A DNA stretch of 64,000 nt from Pseudomonas turukhanskensis (GTDB lineage Bacteria > Pseudomonadota > Gammaproteobacteria > Pseudomonadales > Pseudomonadaceae), in NCBI RefSeq assembly GCF_027922365.1, contig NZ_BSFN01000003.1:213478-277477 (forward strand), in the 5' to 3' direction. Below are positions 36,333 to 44,134 of this stretch, piece by piece. The number at the start of each line of letters is the position of its first letter. Positions within the stretch are counted from its first letter, which is position 1. A program made the translations under genes and the position numbers. The notes below the pieces were generated by a model. It had not been told where the DNA came from. It did not search any database and saw only the letters and a list, made by a program, of their open reading frames with translations.

Positions 36333-36850
36333 ATGCAGCAATGTTGAAAAACCAACTGGCCGAGCGCTGGCAGCGTTCGCCACTGCAACAGCGCTGGACC
36401 ACCCTGGTGCCGCGCGAGCGCATGGCATTGATGGCGATGCTGGTCTTCCTGCTCGGCGCGCTGCTGTATATCAGCTTCTGGCAGCCCGCCCAGCATCGCC
36501 TGCACAACGCCCGCGAAGCCCTGGCCCAGCAATTGGAACTTAGTGCCTACCTGCAAGCCAAGGCGCCTCAGGCCCGTGCGTTGGTGCAGCGGCCGACCAG
36601 TACGGTAGCGCCTGAGCAACTGCAAGGCCTGATTACTGCCAGTGCGGCGGCAGCTCAACTGACTATCGAGCGTATCGACAACCAGGGCGCTGGCAGCCTG
36701 CAAGTCAACTTACAGCCGGTGGCGTTCAATCTGCTGCTGGGCTGGCTCAAGGATTTGGAGGGGCAGGGCGTGCGGATCGACGAGGCAGGGTTGGATCGTA
36801 ATGAGGACGGGCTGGTGACGTCGCGGTTAACGCTGCGGGTGGTGCAGTAA
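36329..36850 (+). CDS. xcpZ: Type II secretion protein GspM
   Basis: Partner of GspL, 173 residues: a cytoplasmic start, one membrane helix at about 32-50 (MALMAMLVFLLGALLYISFW), then a periplasmic ferredoxin-like domain (LNLLLGWLKDLEGQGVRIDEA type). It is the last gene of the Xcp set. No gspN follows, as in P. aeruginosa. Confidence 0.94.
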   Translation: MNAAMLKNQLAERWQRSPLQQRWTTLVPRERMALMAMLVFLLGALLYISFWQPAQHRLHNAREALAQQLELSAYLQAKAPQARALVQRPTSTVAPEQLQGLITASAAAAQLTIERIDNQGAGSLQVNLQPVAFNLLLGWLKDLEGQGVRIDEAGLDRNEDGLVTSRLTLRVVQ

Positions 36851-36868
36851 GATCGCCATTTGCAGGAA

Positions 36869-36889
36869 TCGAGGCTAAAGCCTCCCACT
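36869..36889. repeat. REP, family A, single
   Basis: TCGAGGCTAAAGCCTCCCAC follows xcpZ. A degraded inverted partner (GTGGAAGCGGCATCC) lies near 36904. Confidence 0.6.
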
Positions 36890-36984
36890 GACAATGCCAT
36901 CCCTGTGGAAGCGGCATCCGCCCTGAGCTTTTGATATGAGCGGAAAGAAAAAACGCTAATTTCAGAAAATTTCTATATGGGGTG

Positions 36985-37013
36985 TTGACTTAGGTGCGGC
37001 CCCCGCGTAAATT
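36985..37013 (+). promoter_or_regulatory. Sigma-70 promoter of the tRNA operon
   Basis: TTGACT (36985-36990), a 17-base spacer and TAAATT (37008-37013), followed by a GC-rich discriminator (TCGCGCC) typical of stringently controlled stable RNA promoters. The first tRNA begins 18 bases further on. Confidence 0.8.
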
Positions 37014-37031
37014 TCGCGCCTCGCAAGCAAG

Positions 37032-37107
37032 GGGTGATTAGCTCAGCTGGGAGAGCATCTGCCTTACAAGCAGAGGGTCGGCGGTTCGATCCCGTCATCA
37101 CCCACCA
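37032..37107 (+). tRNA. tRNA-Val (anticodon TAC)
   Basis: A 76-base cloverleaf: GGGTGAT acceptor arm pairing with ATCACCC, D-arm GCTCAGCTGGGAGAGC, anticodon loop CTTACAA, T-arm GGCGG-TTCGATC-CCGTC, and encoded CCA at the 3' end. Confidence 0.97.
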
Positions 37108-37138
37108 CTTGTGAAACCGGACGAAAGTCCACCGACGC

Positions 37139-37215
37139 GCAGCGGTAGTTCAGTCGGTTAGAATACCGGCCTGTCACGCCGGGGGTCGCGGGTTCGAGTC
37201 CCGTCCGCTGCGCCA
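37139..37215 (+). tRNA. tRNA-Asp (anticodon GTC), copy 1
   Basis: A 77-base cloverleaf with GCAGCGG/CCGCTGC acceptor arm, anticodon loop CTGTCAC, T-arm GCGGG-TTCGAGT-CCCGT and encoded CCA. Confidence 0.97.
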
Positions 37216-37339
37216 TTATTTGCCAGGAACGATATGTTCGGACCTGAGACCGGAAAGCCAACCAGGGCTTGAAGGTCAGACGCAACAAGGCTTGAAGTTT
37301 TACGATTTAAAGCAGTACCGGACGCAAGTCCACCGACAC

Positions 37340-37416
37340 GCAGCGGTAGTTCAGTCGGTTAGAATACCGGCCTGTCACGCCGGGGGTCGCGGGTTCGAGT
37401 CCCGTCCGCTGCGCCA
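37340..37416 (+). tRNA. tRNA-Asp (anticodon GTC), copy 2
   Basis: Identical to copy 1 over all 77 bases and placed exactly 201 bases downstream. About 22 bases of 5' flank (CCGGACGNAAGTCCACCGAC) are duplicated with it. Confidence 0.97.
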
Positions 37417-37422
37417 TATACG

Positions 37423-37455
37423 AAGCCCCTGGATCTCACGATCCAGGGGCTTTTT
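37423..37455 (+). terminator. Rho-independent terminator of the tRNA operon
   Basis: AAGCCCCTGGAT and ATCCAGGGGCTT form a 12-base stem around a six-base loop, ending in TTTTTA. Confidence 0.93.
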
Positions 37456-37531
37456 ATTGCCTGCGATTTGATGGCGACCCGACGCAGCAGGCCGCCGATA
37501 ACCGCCGCAGCTGCTTGATATGGACAGGTGA

Positions 37532-37600
37532 GTAGGAGCGAGCTTGCTCGCGAACCTTGTTAACGACGATTCAAGAGTTTGGCGAGCACGCCGCTCCTAC
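37532..37600. repeat. REP pair, family B
   Basis: GTAGGAGCGAGCTTGCTCGC at 37532 and the inverted, more diverged GGCGAGCACGCCGCTCCTAC at 37581. It lies between the tRNA terminator and the end of the minus-strand hybrid-kinase gene. Confidence 0.75.
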
Positions 37601-37611
37601 AAAAGCAGGCG

Positions 37612-39564
37612 TTACTCAGCAGGGCGAGAATCCAGCAGGGTACGAATGCGTTCGAGCAACTCGCTGCTATTGAAGGGCTTGCTGAGCATGTCCATGCCGG
37701 TGCCGACCAGGTCCTGGCGGTCCAGTGCATTCTCGGCATAGCCGGACACATACAGCACCGGCAGGGTGGCGCGCATGGTGCGGCTGAGCGCGGCCAGGTC
37801 GCGACCATCCATGCGCGGCAGGCCGATATCGGTTAGCAGCAGGTCGATGGATGCATCGGTTTTCAGCGCATGCACCGCGCCCTCTGCATCGTAAACCTGG
37901 GTGCTGCGGTAGCCGGCATCGTCAAGAATTTCCGCGATCAGCGCGCTCACCGCCACCATGTCTTCCACAATCAGCACATGCTCGCCGGTGCCTTTTCTCG
38001 GCGAGCCCAGGGCAGTGGTCTCGCTGCTCGGTAACTCGCTACCCGCCGGCAGCAGCAACACCACCTCAGTGCCTTTGTTCACTACGCTGCGAATGCTTAC
38101 ATCACCGCCGGACTGGCGCGCAAAGCCGTAAATACTCGACAACCCCAAGCCCGTGCCCTGGCCAACCGGCTTGGTGCTGAAGAAGGGGTCGAACACCTTG
38201 CTGATGACGGCCTCGTCGATACCGACGCCGTCATCGCGCACCGCCAGGGCGATATAGGTGCCGTCTTCCACTTTGGCGTTACCCGTTACCACCGTGGCGT
38301 AGGTGGCGATGCGAATACTGCCGCCATTGGGCAGTGCATCGCGGGCATTGATGATCAGGTTGAGCAGCGAACTTTCAAACTGGAACGGATCGACCATCGC
38401 CACCGACGTGCCCGAGGTCAATTCCAGCGTCAGGGAAATGCGTTCGCTGATGGTACGGCGCAGCAATTCTTCCAGCGAGCGCACATGTTCGTTGATATCA
38501 ATGGGGCGCGTATCGAGCGGTTGCTGGCGAGCAAAAGCCAGCAGGCGATGGGTTAGGGCCGCGGCGCTGTTGGCTGAACTCAGCGCAGCATCGGCATAAC
38601 GCATCAGCGTGTCGTAACGCTGGTCTTCGACCCGGCGCTTCATCAGCTCGATGGCCGCAATGATGCCGGTGAGCATGTTGTTAAAATCGTGGGCGATGCC
38701 GCCGGTAAGCTTGCCCAGGGCGTCCATCTTCTGCGCTTGCAGCAGCTGTTCTTCAGTGCGTTCGCGCTCGGCCACTTCCTGGGCGATACGGGTATGCGCC
38801 TTGTCCAGTTGGTTGCGCTGCGAGCGGTCGCGTTCACGGTGCTCGGTAACGTCTTCGACGAACACCAGGCTGTGCCCCGGCAGGCGATAGGGCGAGGTCT
38901 GCCATTCGGTTTCGCGCTCTTCATCGCCCACCAGCAGCGTGAGGCTGCCGTTCCAGCGCTGGCCGTCCAGCAGTGCGGTGCGCAGTTGCACCAGGCGCAG
39001 TTCCTGGCCGGGGGCGATGCATTGCAACAAGCGCTCGTCCTGGCTGCAGCCTTGCAGCAGGTCGGCAAAGGCCTGGTTGCTCTCTATGACCTTGAGCTGC
39101 TCGTCGATCACCGCGATGGGGGCCGAGACATTCGCGAAGATCTCGCGAAAGCGTGCCTCGCTATCGCGCAGGGCTGCTTCGCTATCACGCACCCGCAGCA
39201 GGGTGCGCAGGGTGGCCATCAACACTTCCGGGTCGATGGGGTGCGTAAGGTAGGCGTCCGCACCGGTTTCCAGGCCCGTGATGATGTCGTGCGGCTGGAT
39301 CGAGGCTGCCGACACATGTACCACCGGCACCAGTGCGGTGCGGGGCACCTGACGCAGTTGGCGGACAATATCGAAGCCGGTCATATCCGGCAGATTCACG
39401 TCGAGAATCAGGGCGTCGTAGTCGGTCTCGGCGATCAGCGCCAGACCTTCGTTGCCAGTGCCGGCCTCATCGATGACATAACCTTGCTGCTCGAAACGAC
39501 GGCGCAGGGCGTAGCGCGTGGCTACGTTGTCGTCGACGATCAACAGGTGAATGTCACTTTTCAT
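37612..39564 (-). CDS. Hybrid histidine kinase REC-PAS-HisKA-HATPase-REC
   Basis: A 650-residue cytoplasmic signalling protein, last gene of the stressosome operon. The N-terminal receiver (about 5-122) has phosphoacceptor D55 in LILDVNLPD, but the conserved receiver lysine is replaced by His in YLTHPID. A PAS domain occupies about 137-243. The HisKA box has H292 in GGIAHDFNN, and the HATPase domain shows NLIINARDAL, DDGVGI and GQGTGLGLS. The C-terminal receiver has LLTDIGLPRMDG and an intact lysine in LSKPFN. No DNA-binding or other output domain is present. The start ATG 39564 overlaps the upstream kinase gene by 11 bases. It probably passes phosphate onward to a histidine phosphotransfer protein or a regulator elsewhere. 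Confidence 0.92.
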   Translation of the reverse strand: MKSDIHLLIVDDNVATRYALRRRFEQQGYVIDEAGTGNEGLALIAETDYDALILDVNLPDMTGFDIVRQLRQVPRTALVPVVHVSAASIQPHDIITGLETGADAYLTHPIDPEVLMATLRTLLRVRDSEAALRDSEARFREIFANVSAPIAVIDEQLKVIESNQAFADLLQGCSQDERLLQCIAPGQELRLVQLRTALLDGQRWNGSLTLLVGDEERETEWQTSPYRLPGHSLVFVEDVTEHRERDRSQRNQLDKAHTRIAQEVAERERTEEQLLQAQKMDALGKLTGGIAHDFNNMLTGIIAAIELMKRRVEDQRYDTLMRYADAALSSANSAAALTHRLLAFARQQPLDTRPIDINEHVRSLEELLRRTISERISLTLELTSGTSVAMVDPFQFESSLLNLIINARDALPNGGSIRIATYATVVTGNAKVEDGTYIALAVRDDGVGIDEAVISKVFDPFFSTKPVGQGTGLGLSSIYGFARQSGGDVSIRSVVNKGTEVVLLLPAGSELPSSETTALGSPRKGTGEHVLIVEDMVAVSALIAEILDDAGYRSTQVYDAEGAVHALKTDASIDLLLTDIGLPRMDGRDLAALSRTMRATLPVLYVSGYAENALDRQDLVGTGMDMLSKPFNSSELLERIRTLLDSRPAE

Positions 39565-40411
39565 CGGGTGTGTCCTGATCAATGGCAAAAGGAATGATCA
39601 CGTAGAACGTCGAGCCTACGCCGGGCTCGCTTTCCACACCCACTTGCCCACCAAGCAGTTCGGCAAAACGTTTGCACAGTGAGAGCCCCAGGCCCGTGCC
39701 GCGTAAACGTTTTTGCAGCGGCGAGTCTACTTGAGAGAAGTCCTCAAAGAGCGCGCCGTGCATTTCGGCCGGAATGCCGATGCCGGTATCGCTCACGGCA
39801 AACCGCACTGCGTTATCGTTTTCCAGGCGCGCCGACACCCGCACCTCTCCGCGCTGGGTGAACTTCAGGGAGTTGGAAATGAAATTGCGCAGCACCTGCG
39901 CGAGCTTTTTATCGTCGGTATACAGGCGCGGCATGTTCACCGGCTCTTCGAAAATCAGGTCTACCGTGCCGCCCTCGACAATCGGGCGGAACATACCGCG
40001 CAGGGCGGAAAACAAATCCAGCATGTCGAACCAGGCCGGCGAAATGGTGATGCGCCCGGCTTCGATCTTGGCCAGGTCCAGAAGGTCATCGACCATGTCG
40101 CTGAGCTCGCTGGCAGACGTCCGCACAAACCCCACCTGCTTGTGCTGCTCGGGGCTTAGCGGGCCATCCAACTCATCGCCGAGTAGACTGGTGATGCTCA
40201 GAATCGAGCCCAGAGGCGTGCGAAATTCGTGGCTCATATATGAGAGAAAGCGGCTTTTAAGGTCGGATGCCTGACGCAGTTCTTCAGCCTGGATATCCAG
40301 CTCGGCATACAGTGCCAACACGCCCTGGTTGGTTTCATCGAGCTCGGCGCGCAAGGCTTGGTTTTCGGCCAGGGCAGCGTCCAGCTGGGCCTGAATGTCG
40401 GTATCAGCCAT
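39554..40411 (-). CDS. Histidine kinase (coiled coil-HisKA-HATPase) of the stressosome operon
   Basis: A 285-residue soluble kinase. Residues 5-55 form a coiled coil (ALAENQALRAELDETNQGV), the HisKA box is SYMSHEFRTPLGSI with H61, and the HATPase domain shows the N box (NFISNSLKFT), DTGIGIP and RLRGTGLGLSLCK. It has no sensor domain of its own, so it should take its input from a partner protein. By analogy with Vibrio stressosome loci, released RsbT could be that partner. It overlaps its upstream neighbour by eight bases and the hybrid kinase by 11. Confidence 0.92.
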   Translation of the reverse strand: MADTDIQAQLDAALAENQALRAELDETNQGVLALYAELDIQAEELRQASDLKSRFLSYMSHEFRTPLGSILSITSLLGDELDGPLSPEQHKQVGFVRTSASELSDMVDDLLDLAKIEAGRITISPAWFDMLDLFSALRGMFRPIVEGGTVDLIFEEPVNMPRLYTDDKKLAQVLRNFISNSLKFTQRGEVRVSARLENDNAVRFAVSDTGIGIPAEMHGALFEDFSQVDSPLQKRLRGTGLGLSLCKRFAELLGGQVGVESEPGVGSTFYVIIPFAIDQDTPDEK

Positions 40412-41420
40412 TGGCTGCCTCCAAAGGTACGACCAATACGGTTACATCATCACGCCCACGGCAAAAATCGCGGTGCAGCACGGCAGCAATCACGGCCGGG
40501 TGACGGTGCATCAGGCCTGGGTAATCCTGCAGGTTCCAGCGCGACTGCAAGCCATCGCTATACATCACCAACAATTGGCCGCTGCAGTCGGGGAAGTCGA
40601 ACGCCTGCGCCTTGCGAAACTGTGCGCCGAGAATACCGGGGTGCGAAGCCAGTCCGCGGCTCTTATCAAGGGTTATCAGCGTAGCGCCAATATTGCCGAT
40701 GCCAGCGAATTGCAGGTTGCCCGTAGCAGCGTCGTATTGCGCCACGGCGCCGGCGCCGCCGCGGGTGCCGCACATGGCGCGGTGCAGGTCTTCCATCACC
40801 ACGGTTGGGGTAGAGAAGGGCGATGAAGCAAAGGCTTTTTCGCCGGCCTGAGCCGCGTCCTGCGCCTCCGGGCCATGGCCCAAGCCATCGATTATCAACG
40901 CGCTCACGTGCTTGTCCTGAATCGCCAGGTGCCAGATATCGCCGCACGCCGGGTCGTCATGCAGCGAGTGCTGCGTGACGCCAAAGCGCGCGTCGGTCAC
41001 CTTGCTGCCACGCGGATACAGGCGCGCCATCAATACGGCGCCACGGTGATCGGCAAACACATCGAATACGTCGGACTGACGATCCACCGCCCCCATGCCG
41101 ATGCCCTGGGTGCCGCCGGTGGAAAACCCATCAGCCAGGCAGTCGTGCAGGTTGAAGCCGGGCCCCCGATCAATGGCCAGCAACTCGATGCCGCTCGCGC
41201 TGCCATGGGGCAGCACGCGTACATGCAGTTCGCCGCGGCCGGCATGCTTGAGCAGGTTGCTGGTCAATTCCGTGGTCACCAGGGCAGCGCGACCGGCGTC
41301 GTTGCCGTCAAAACCATTGTCACTGGCAAGTTTCTGCACCACGCGGCGGGCGTGGCCAATCTGGCTTTCATCGTCCACCTGCAACACCAAGGTGAGCGAA
41401 CTGCTGAGGTTCAGGTCCAT
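40404..41420 (-). CDS. Fusion of RsbT-like ATPase domain and RsbX/SpoIIE-like phosphatase
   Basis: A 338-residue protein with two parts. Residues ~10-135 are a GHKL serine-kinase/anti-sigma-type ATPase: N box with E51 and N55 (TTELTSNLLKHAG), G1 box IDRGPGF (83-89), G2 box GTQGIGMGAV (103-112). Residues ~145-338 are a PP2C-family phosphatase of the RsbX type: metal aspartate D178 in LIIDGLGHGPEA, a GAVAQYD strand, YSDGLQSRW, and the C-terminal GRDDVTVLVV. In known stressosomes RsbX dephosphorylates RsbR and RsbS to reset the complex. The extra ATPase half is unusual compared with Bacillus RsbX, which is phosphatase only. It overlaps rsbT by ten bases. Confidence 0.88.
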   Translation of the reverse strand: MDLNLSSSLTLVLQVDDESQIGHARRVVQKLASDNGFDGNDAGRAALVTTELTSNLLKHAGRGELHVRVLPHGSASGIELLAIDRGPGFNLHDCLADGFSTGGTQGIGMGAVDRQSDVFDVFADHRGAVLMARLYPRGSKVTDARFGVTQHSLHDDPACGDIWHLAIQDKHVSALIIDGLGHGPEAQDAAQAGEKAFASSPFSTPTVVMEDLHRAMCGTRGGAGAVAQYDAATGNLQFAGIGNIGATLITLDKSRGLASHPGILGAQFRKAQAFDFPDCSGQLLVMYSDGLQSRWNLQDYPGLMHRHPAVIAAVLHRDFCRGRDDVTVLVVPLEAANG

Positions 41421-41815
41421 CGAGTAATCGTCACACGCGTCCCGGCACCCGGTGCCGTATCCAGTTCAAATTCATCAACCAAACGTTTGGCGCCGGTGAG
41501 GCCCAAGCCCAGACCGCCGCCCGATGTCCAGCCATCGGTCATCGCCAGTTTGATATCGGGTATGCCCGGACCTTCATCGCGAAACGTCAGCCGCAGGCCC
41601 GTGCGGCCGTTGTCGTCGAGAATCTGCCAATCCATGTCGCCGCCGCCGCCATACACCATGGTGTTACGGGCCAGCTCACTGACGGCAGTCACCAGCTTGG
41701 TCAGGTCGATCAACCGCATGCCGCAATCCTGGGCCAGCTTGCGTGACACCTGGCGCGCCATTACCACGTCCTGCTCCACGCGTACCGGTTGACTACCGCT
41801 ACTGCGCACGTTCAT
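41411..41815 (-). CDS. rsbT: Stressosome switch kinase RsbT
   Basis: Serine/threonine kinase of 134 residues that phosphorylates RsbS and RsbR and leaves the stressosome on stress. The GHKL motifs are an N box with E47 and N51 (AVSELARNTMVYGGGG), G1 box FRDEGPGIPD (79-87) and G2 box SGGGLGLGLTGAKRL. The N-terminal VRVEQDVVMARQVSRKLA matches RsbT. The start overlaps the rsbS stop by four bases. Its target here is unlikely to be RsbU, as no rsbU, rsbV, rsbW or sigB lies nearby. Confidence 0.94.
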   Translation of the reverse strand: MNVRSSGSQPVRVEQDVVMARQVSRKLAQDCGMRLIDLTKLVTAVSELARNTMVYGGGGDMDWQILDDNGRTGLRLTFRDEGPGIPDIKLAMTDGWTSGGGLGLGLTGAKRLVDEFELDTAPGAGTRVTITRWT

Positions 41816-42174
41816 TGCGCCGCTACCCGTTCGCGCAACAGTTTCATGCCACGTTCGACGTTAAGTGCCGTGCTTACGCCGGGCAGGGTCAGGCCCAGCT
41901 CCACCAGGGTGATGGCCACTGCCGGTTGCAGGCCTACCACCACGGTTTCGGCGTCCATGATGCGCGACAGGCCGGAAATGGTGCTAATCATGCGGCCAAT
42001 AAAGGAGTCGACCATATCCAACGCCGAGATATCGATGAGCACACCGCGCGCCGACGTGGCGCTGATGCGTTCGGAGAGATCGTCTTGCAGCGTCATGGCC
42101 AACTGGTCGTGCATGTCCACCTGAATGGTGACCAGCAAAAATTGGCCCATCTGCAAAATGGGAATGCGGTCCAT
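41812..42174 (-). CDS. rsbS: Stressosome scaffold RsbS (STAS)
   Basis: A single STAS domain of 120 residues. The phosphorylation motif is IDISALDMVDSFIGRMI with Ser57, corresponding to Ser59 of Bacillus RsbS. RsbS forms the cage core and sequesters RsbT. A longer same-frame reading to 42333 lies inside rsbR and is rejected; ATG 42174 follows the rsbR stop by one base. Confidence 0.95.
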   Translation of the reverse strand: MDRIPILQMGQFLLVTIQVDMHDQLAMTLQDDLSERISATSARGVLIDISALDMVDSFIGRMISTISGLSRIMDAETVVVGLQPAVAITLVELGLTLPGVSTALNVERGMKLLRERVAAQ

Positions 42175-42175
42175 G

Positions 42176-43027
42176 TCACTGCGCCTTGGTGAAGGTAACG
42201 CCCAGGCGGCGCATCGCCAGAGCCAGGGCATCGGCCAGGTTGGCTTTGGTAACCACGCCTTGCAGGTCCAGCCCCAGATGCACGATGGTCTGAGCAATTT
42301 GCGGGCGCACGCCGCTGATAATGCAGTCGGCACCCATCAGGCGAATGGCCGTCACGGTTTTCAGCAAATGCTGAGCCACCAGGGTATCCACAGTGGGCAC
42401 GCCGGTGATGTCGATAATGGCGATTTCCGAACCGGTATCGACGATGCGTTGCAGCAAGGACTCCATCACCACTTGCGTACGTTGCGAATCCAGGGTGCCG
42501 ATCATGGGCAGGGCCAGTACGCCGTCCCACAGCTTGACCACTGGCGTCGACAGCTCGAGCAGTTCTTCCTGCTGACGGCGAATCACCGCTTCACGCGACG
42601 CCTGGTACGTGCGGATGGTGTGCAGGCCCAGGGCATCGAAAAGCTCGGATGCCTGCAGCAATTGTTCGGCCAGTAATTGCGGCTCGCTGGCGAATTCTTT
42701 CTGCAGCAAGGCGAAGAACGGGCCTTTCAGCGCGAAAATAAAGTTAGCAGTCTGGCTGGAGTCCTGACCCATCTGCGCGCGGTTACGGGACAGGCGCTCG
42801 AGAAACTGACGGGTGTCTTCCCACTGCGCGGCGCCAATGGCGGTGCCGGCACCGTTTTCCAGGGAGGAGGTAATCAACTGCAGAAACTCTCTGGTGTCTG
42901 CTTTGAGCTCATCACCCTTCACGTTGCGTGTGCCACCCGAAGCCTCCAGGGCAGCAATCCATTCCTGCACGAGTTGGGACTCGGCGTTTTTGACTTTCGA
43001 AACGGCATGTTGACCCAGTGCGGCCAT
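42176..43027 (-). CDS. rsbR: Stressosome sensor RsbR
   Basis: A 283-residue RsbR paralogue and first gene of the operon. The N-terminal sensory domain (about 1-145) is all-helical, like the non-haem globin-like turret of RsbR, and contains one tryptophan-rich segment. A linker helix leads to the C-terminal STAS domain (about 158-278): IIDITGVPTVDTLVAQHLLK carries candidate phospho-threonines T212 and T215, and SGVRPQIAQTIVHLGLDL carries T247. The ATG has CAGGAG seven bases ahead. The signal sensed is unknown. Confidence 0.93.
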   Translation of the reverse strand: MAALGQHAVSKVKNAESQLVQEWIAALEASGGTRNVKGDELKADTREFLQLITSSLENGAGTAIGAAQWEDTRQFLERLSRNRAQMGQDSSQTANFIFALKGPFFALLQKEFASEPQLLAEQLLQASELFDALGLHTIRTYQASREAVIRRQQEELLELSTPVVKLWDGVLALPMIGTLDSQRTQVVMESLLQRIVDTGSEIAIIDITGVPTVDTLVAQHLLKTVTAIRLMGADCIISGVRPQIAQTIVHLGLDLQGVVTKANLADALALAMRRLGVTFTKAQ

Positions 43028-43462
43028 GCTGGAACTCCTGTATGTGGCTGTTTTTTCTTTTGATTTAGGTGCGGCAGAAAGGGCATGTGCAACCTGTTTG
43101 ATAGCAGGTCGCCTTCACTTTAATACGTGGCTTTGACGAGATACAGCACGCCGGGCGTTCGGTAAAGAACTGTTCGATTTTCACCGGCATCCTGTACGCA
43201 GAATCTGCTTGTTTACCCTTAGCTAACGCGTAGAGCATGGCCTGGAACTTAAGTTCAGGTTCAATCGCGCGCAGTAACCGGCACAGAAAATTGCGTGCAG
43301 TAAGCCTTCACGTAGTAATCAACCGCGTAGTAACCAATACACAAGAGTGCGGAGCACCACCGCAAGGGAAGGGCCAGCATCGAGCTCATCCCTGAGCGGT
43401 GCACTCATCCCTGAGAGTGCCCGGCCTGGACGGCCGGTTTGTAAGGGGCTTTCAACAGCGCC
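43028..43462. other. 435-base gene-free region upstream of the stressosome operon
   Basis: It holds the rsbR ribosome binding site (43031-43036) and must hold the operon promoter. Short direct repeats are visible: CGTAGTAA occurs at 43311 and 43326 with a CAGTAA relative at 43291, and CTCATCCCTGAG is repeated at 43386 and 43404. A CCGGCC/GGCCGG stem lies at 43422-43438 near the end of the DUF3509-like gene. I could not place a promoter with confidence. Confidence 0.5.
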
Positions 43463-43777
43463 TCAGGCGCTCAGCCATTGCTTCGGCGCCTGAGCCTGAC
43501 GCTGGGCTTGTGCCGCCTGATTTGCGCGGTTAGCCAGGAAGGCACCTTGTTCGGTGTTCAAGCTCAGCGAACCGTTGGCAATTTTCATGTCGCGGCGCAG
43601 CTCACGAATGAGGCGGCCAACCATCTTCTCGTTAAAAATCATCGCCGGCTCAATCACCTTGGAGAAGGTTTCGCGGGCGTTTTTCAGCGTCAACAGTACC
43701 GAGGTGTCGGGACGCGGGCTGAAGGTGATTTCATAGGTCGGGAAGGCATTGAACAGGTGCTTGACTGGATATTTCAT
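43463..43777 (-). CDS. DUF3509-like Pseudomonas protein
   Basis: A 104-residue small cytoplasmic protein resembling the Pseudomonas-specific DUF3509 family (AFPTYEITFSPRPDTSVLLTL, then a basic helix GRLIRELRRDMKIANG). It ends in a low-complexity AQAQRQAQAPKQ tail. The start ATG 43777 has GGAG eight bases upstream; a GTG six bases earlier is less likely. The function is unknown; family members are often stress- or stationary-phase associated, but nothing here shows that. Confidence 0.72.
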   Translation of the reverse strand: MKYPVKHLFNAFPTYEITFSPRPDTSVLLTLKNARETFSKVIEPAMIFNEKMVGRLIRELRRDMKIANGSLSLNTEQGAFLANRANQAAQAQRQAQAPKQWLSA

Positions 43778-43967
43778 TTTCACCGCTCCATCGGGGTTTT
43801 AATCGTTGCTGGAGATAGAGCAGCGAGCGTGCCAATTTTTCGATCGTGCGCCATTCCAGAGAAATCGAGGGCTCCAGAGCTTTTGCAATCAGCTTGCCAT
43901 TAGCAAATTGCACGATAGGGTTGTGGAGGCCTTGCAAATCGCATGAAGAAAATGGGGCTCGGTACAT
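43731..43967 (-). CDS. Possible small protein overlapping the DUF3509-like gene
   Basis: A 78-codon frame whose middle (VQFANGKLIAKALEPSISL then EWRTIEKLARSLLYLQQ) reads like a real amphipathic protein, unlike the ends. It overlaps the first 47 bases of the DUF3509-like gene in another frame, and the ribosome binding site of that gene lies inside it. Neither ATG 43967 nor GTG 43913 has a good ribosome binding site. It could be an upstream coupled gene or a decayed one. Confidence 0.35.
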   Translation of the reverse strand: MYRAPFSSCDLQGLHNPIVQFANGKLIAKALEPSISLEWRTIEKLARSLLYLQQRLKPRWSGENEISSQAPVQCLPDL

Positions 43968-44134
43968 CGTGCTGGTTGGAGTTGAGGGGCAACTCCGGTG
44001 TGGCGCCTAGGGCTATTGGCATGCAACATTCTGCTGCTAGTCTTCCCCTGCGCCGCCCTGGCCCTTTGGCGCGTAGTTTCCAACTGGCTTCAAACGTAGC
44101 AGGGCAGGACGCCCGCTTAAGGACAGCTACAACT

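Noticed and set aside
42175..42333. N-terminal extension of rsbS
   Set aside because: It overlaps rsbR in another frame and has no STAS homology; ATG 42174 follows the rsbR stop.
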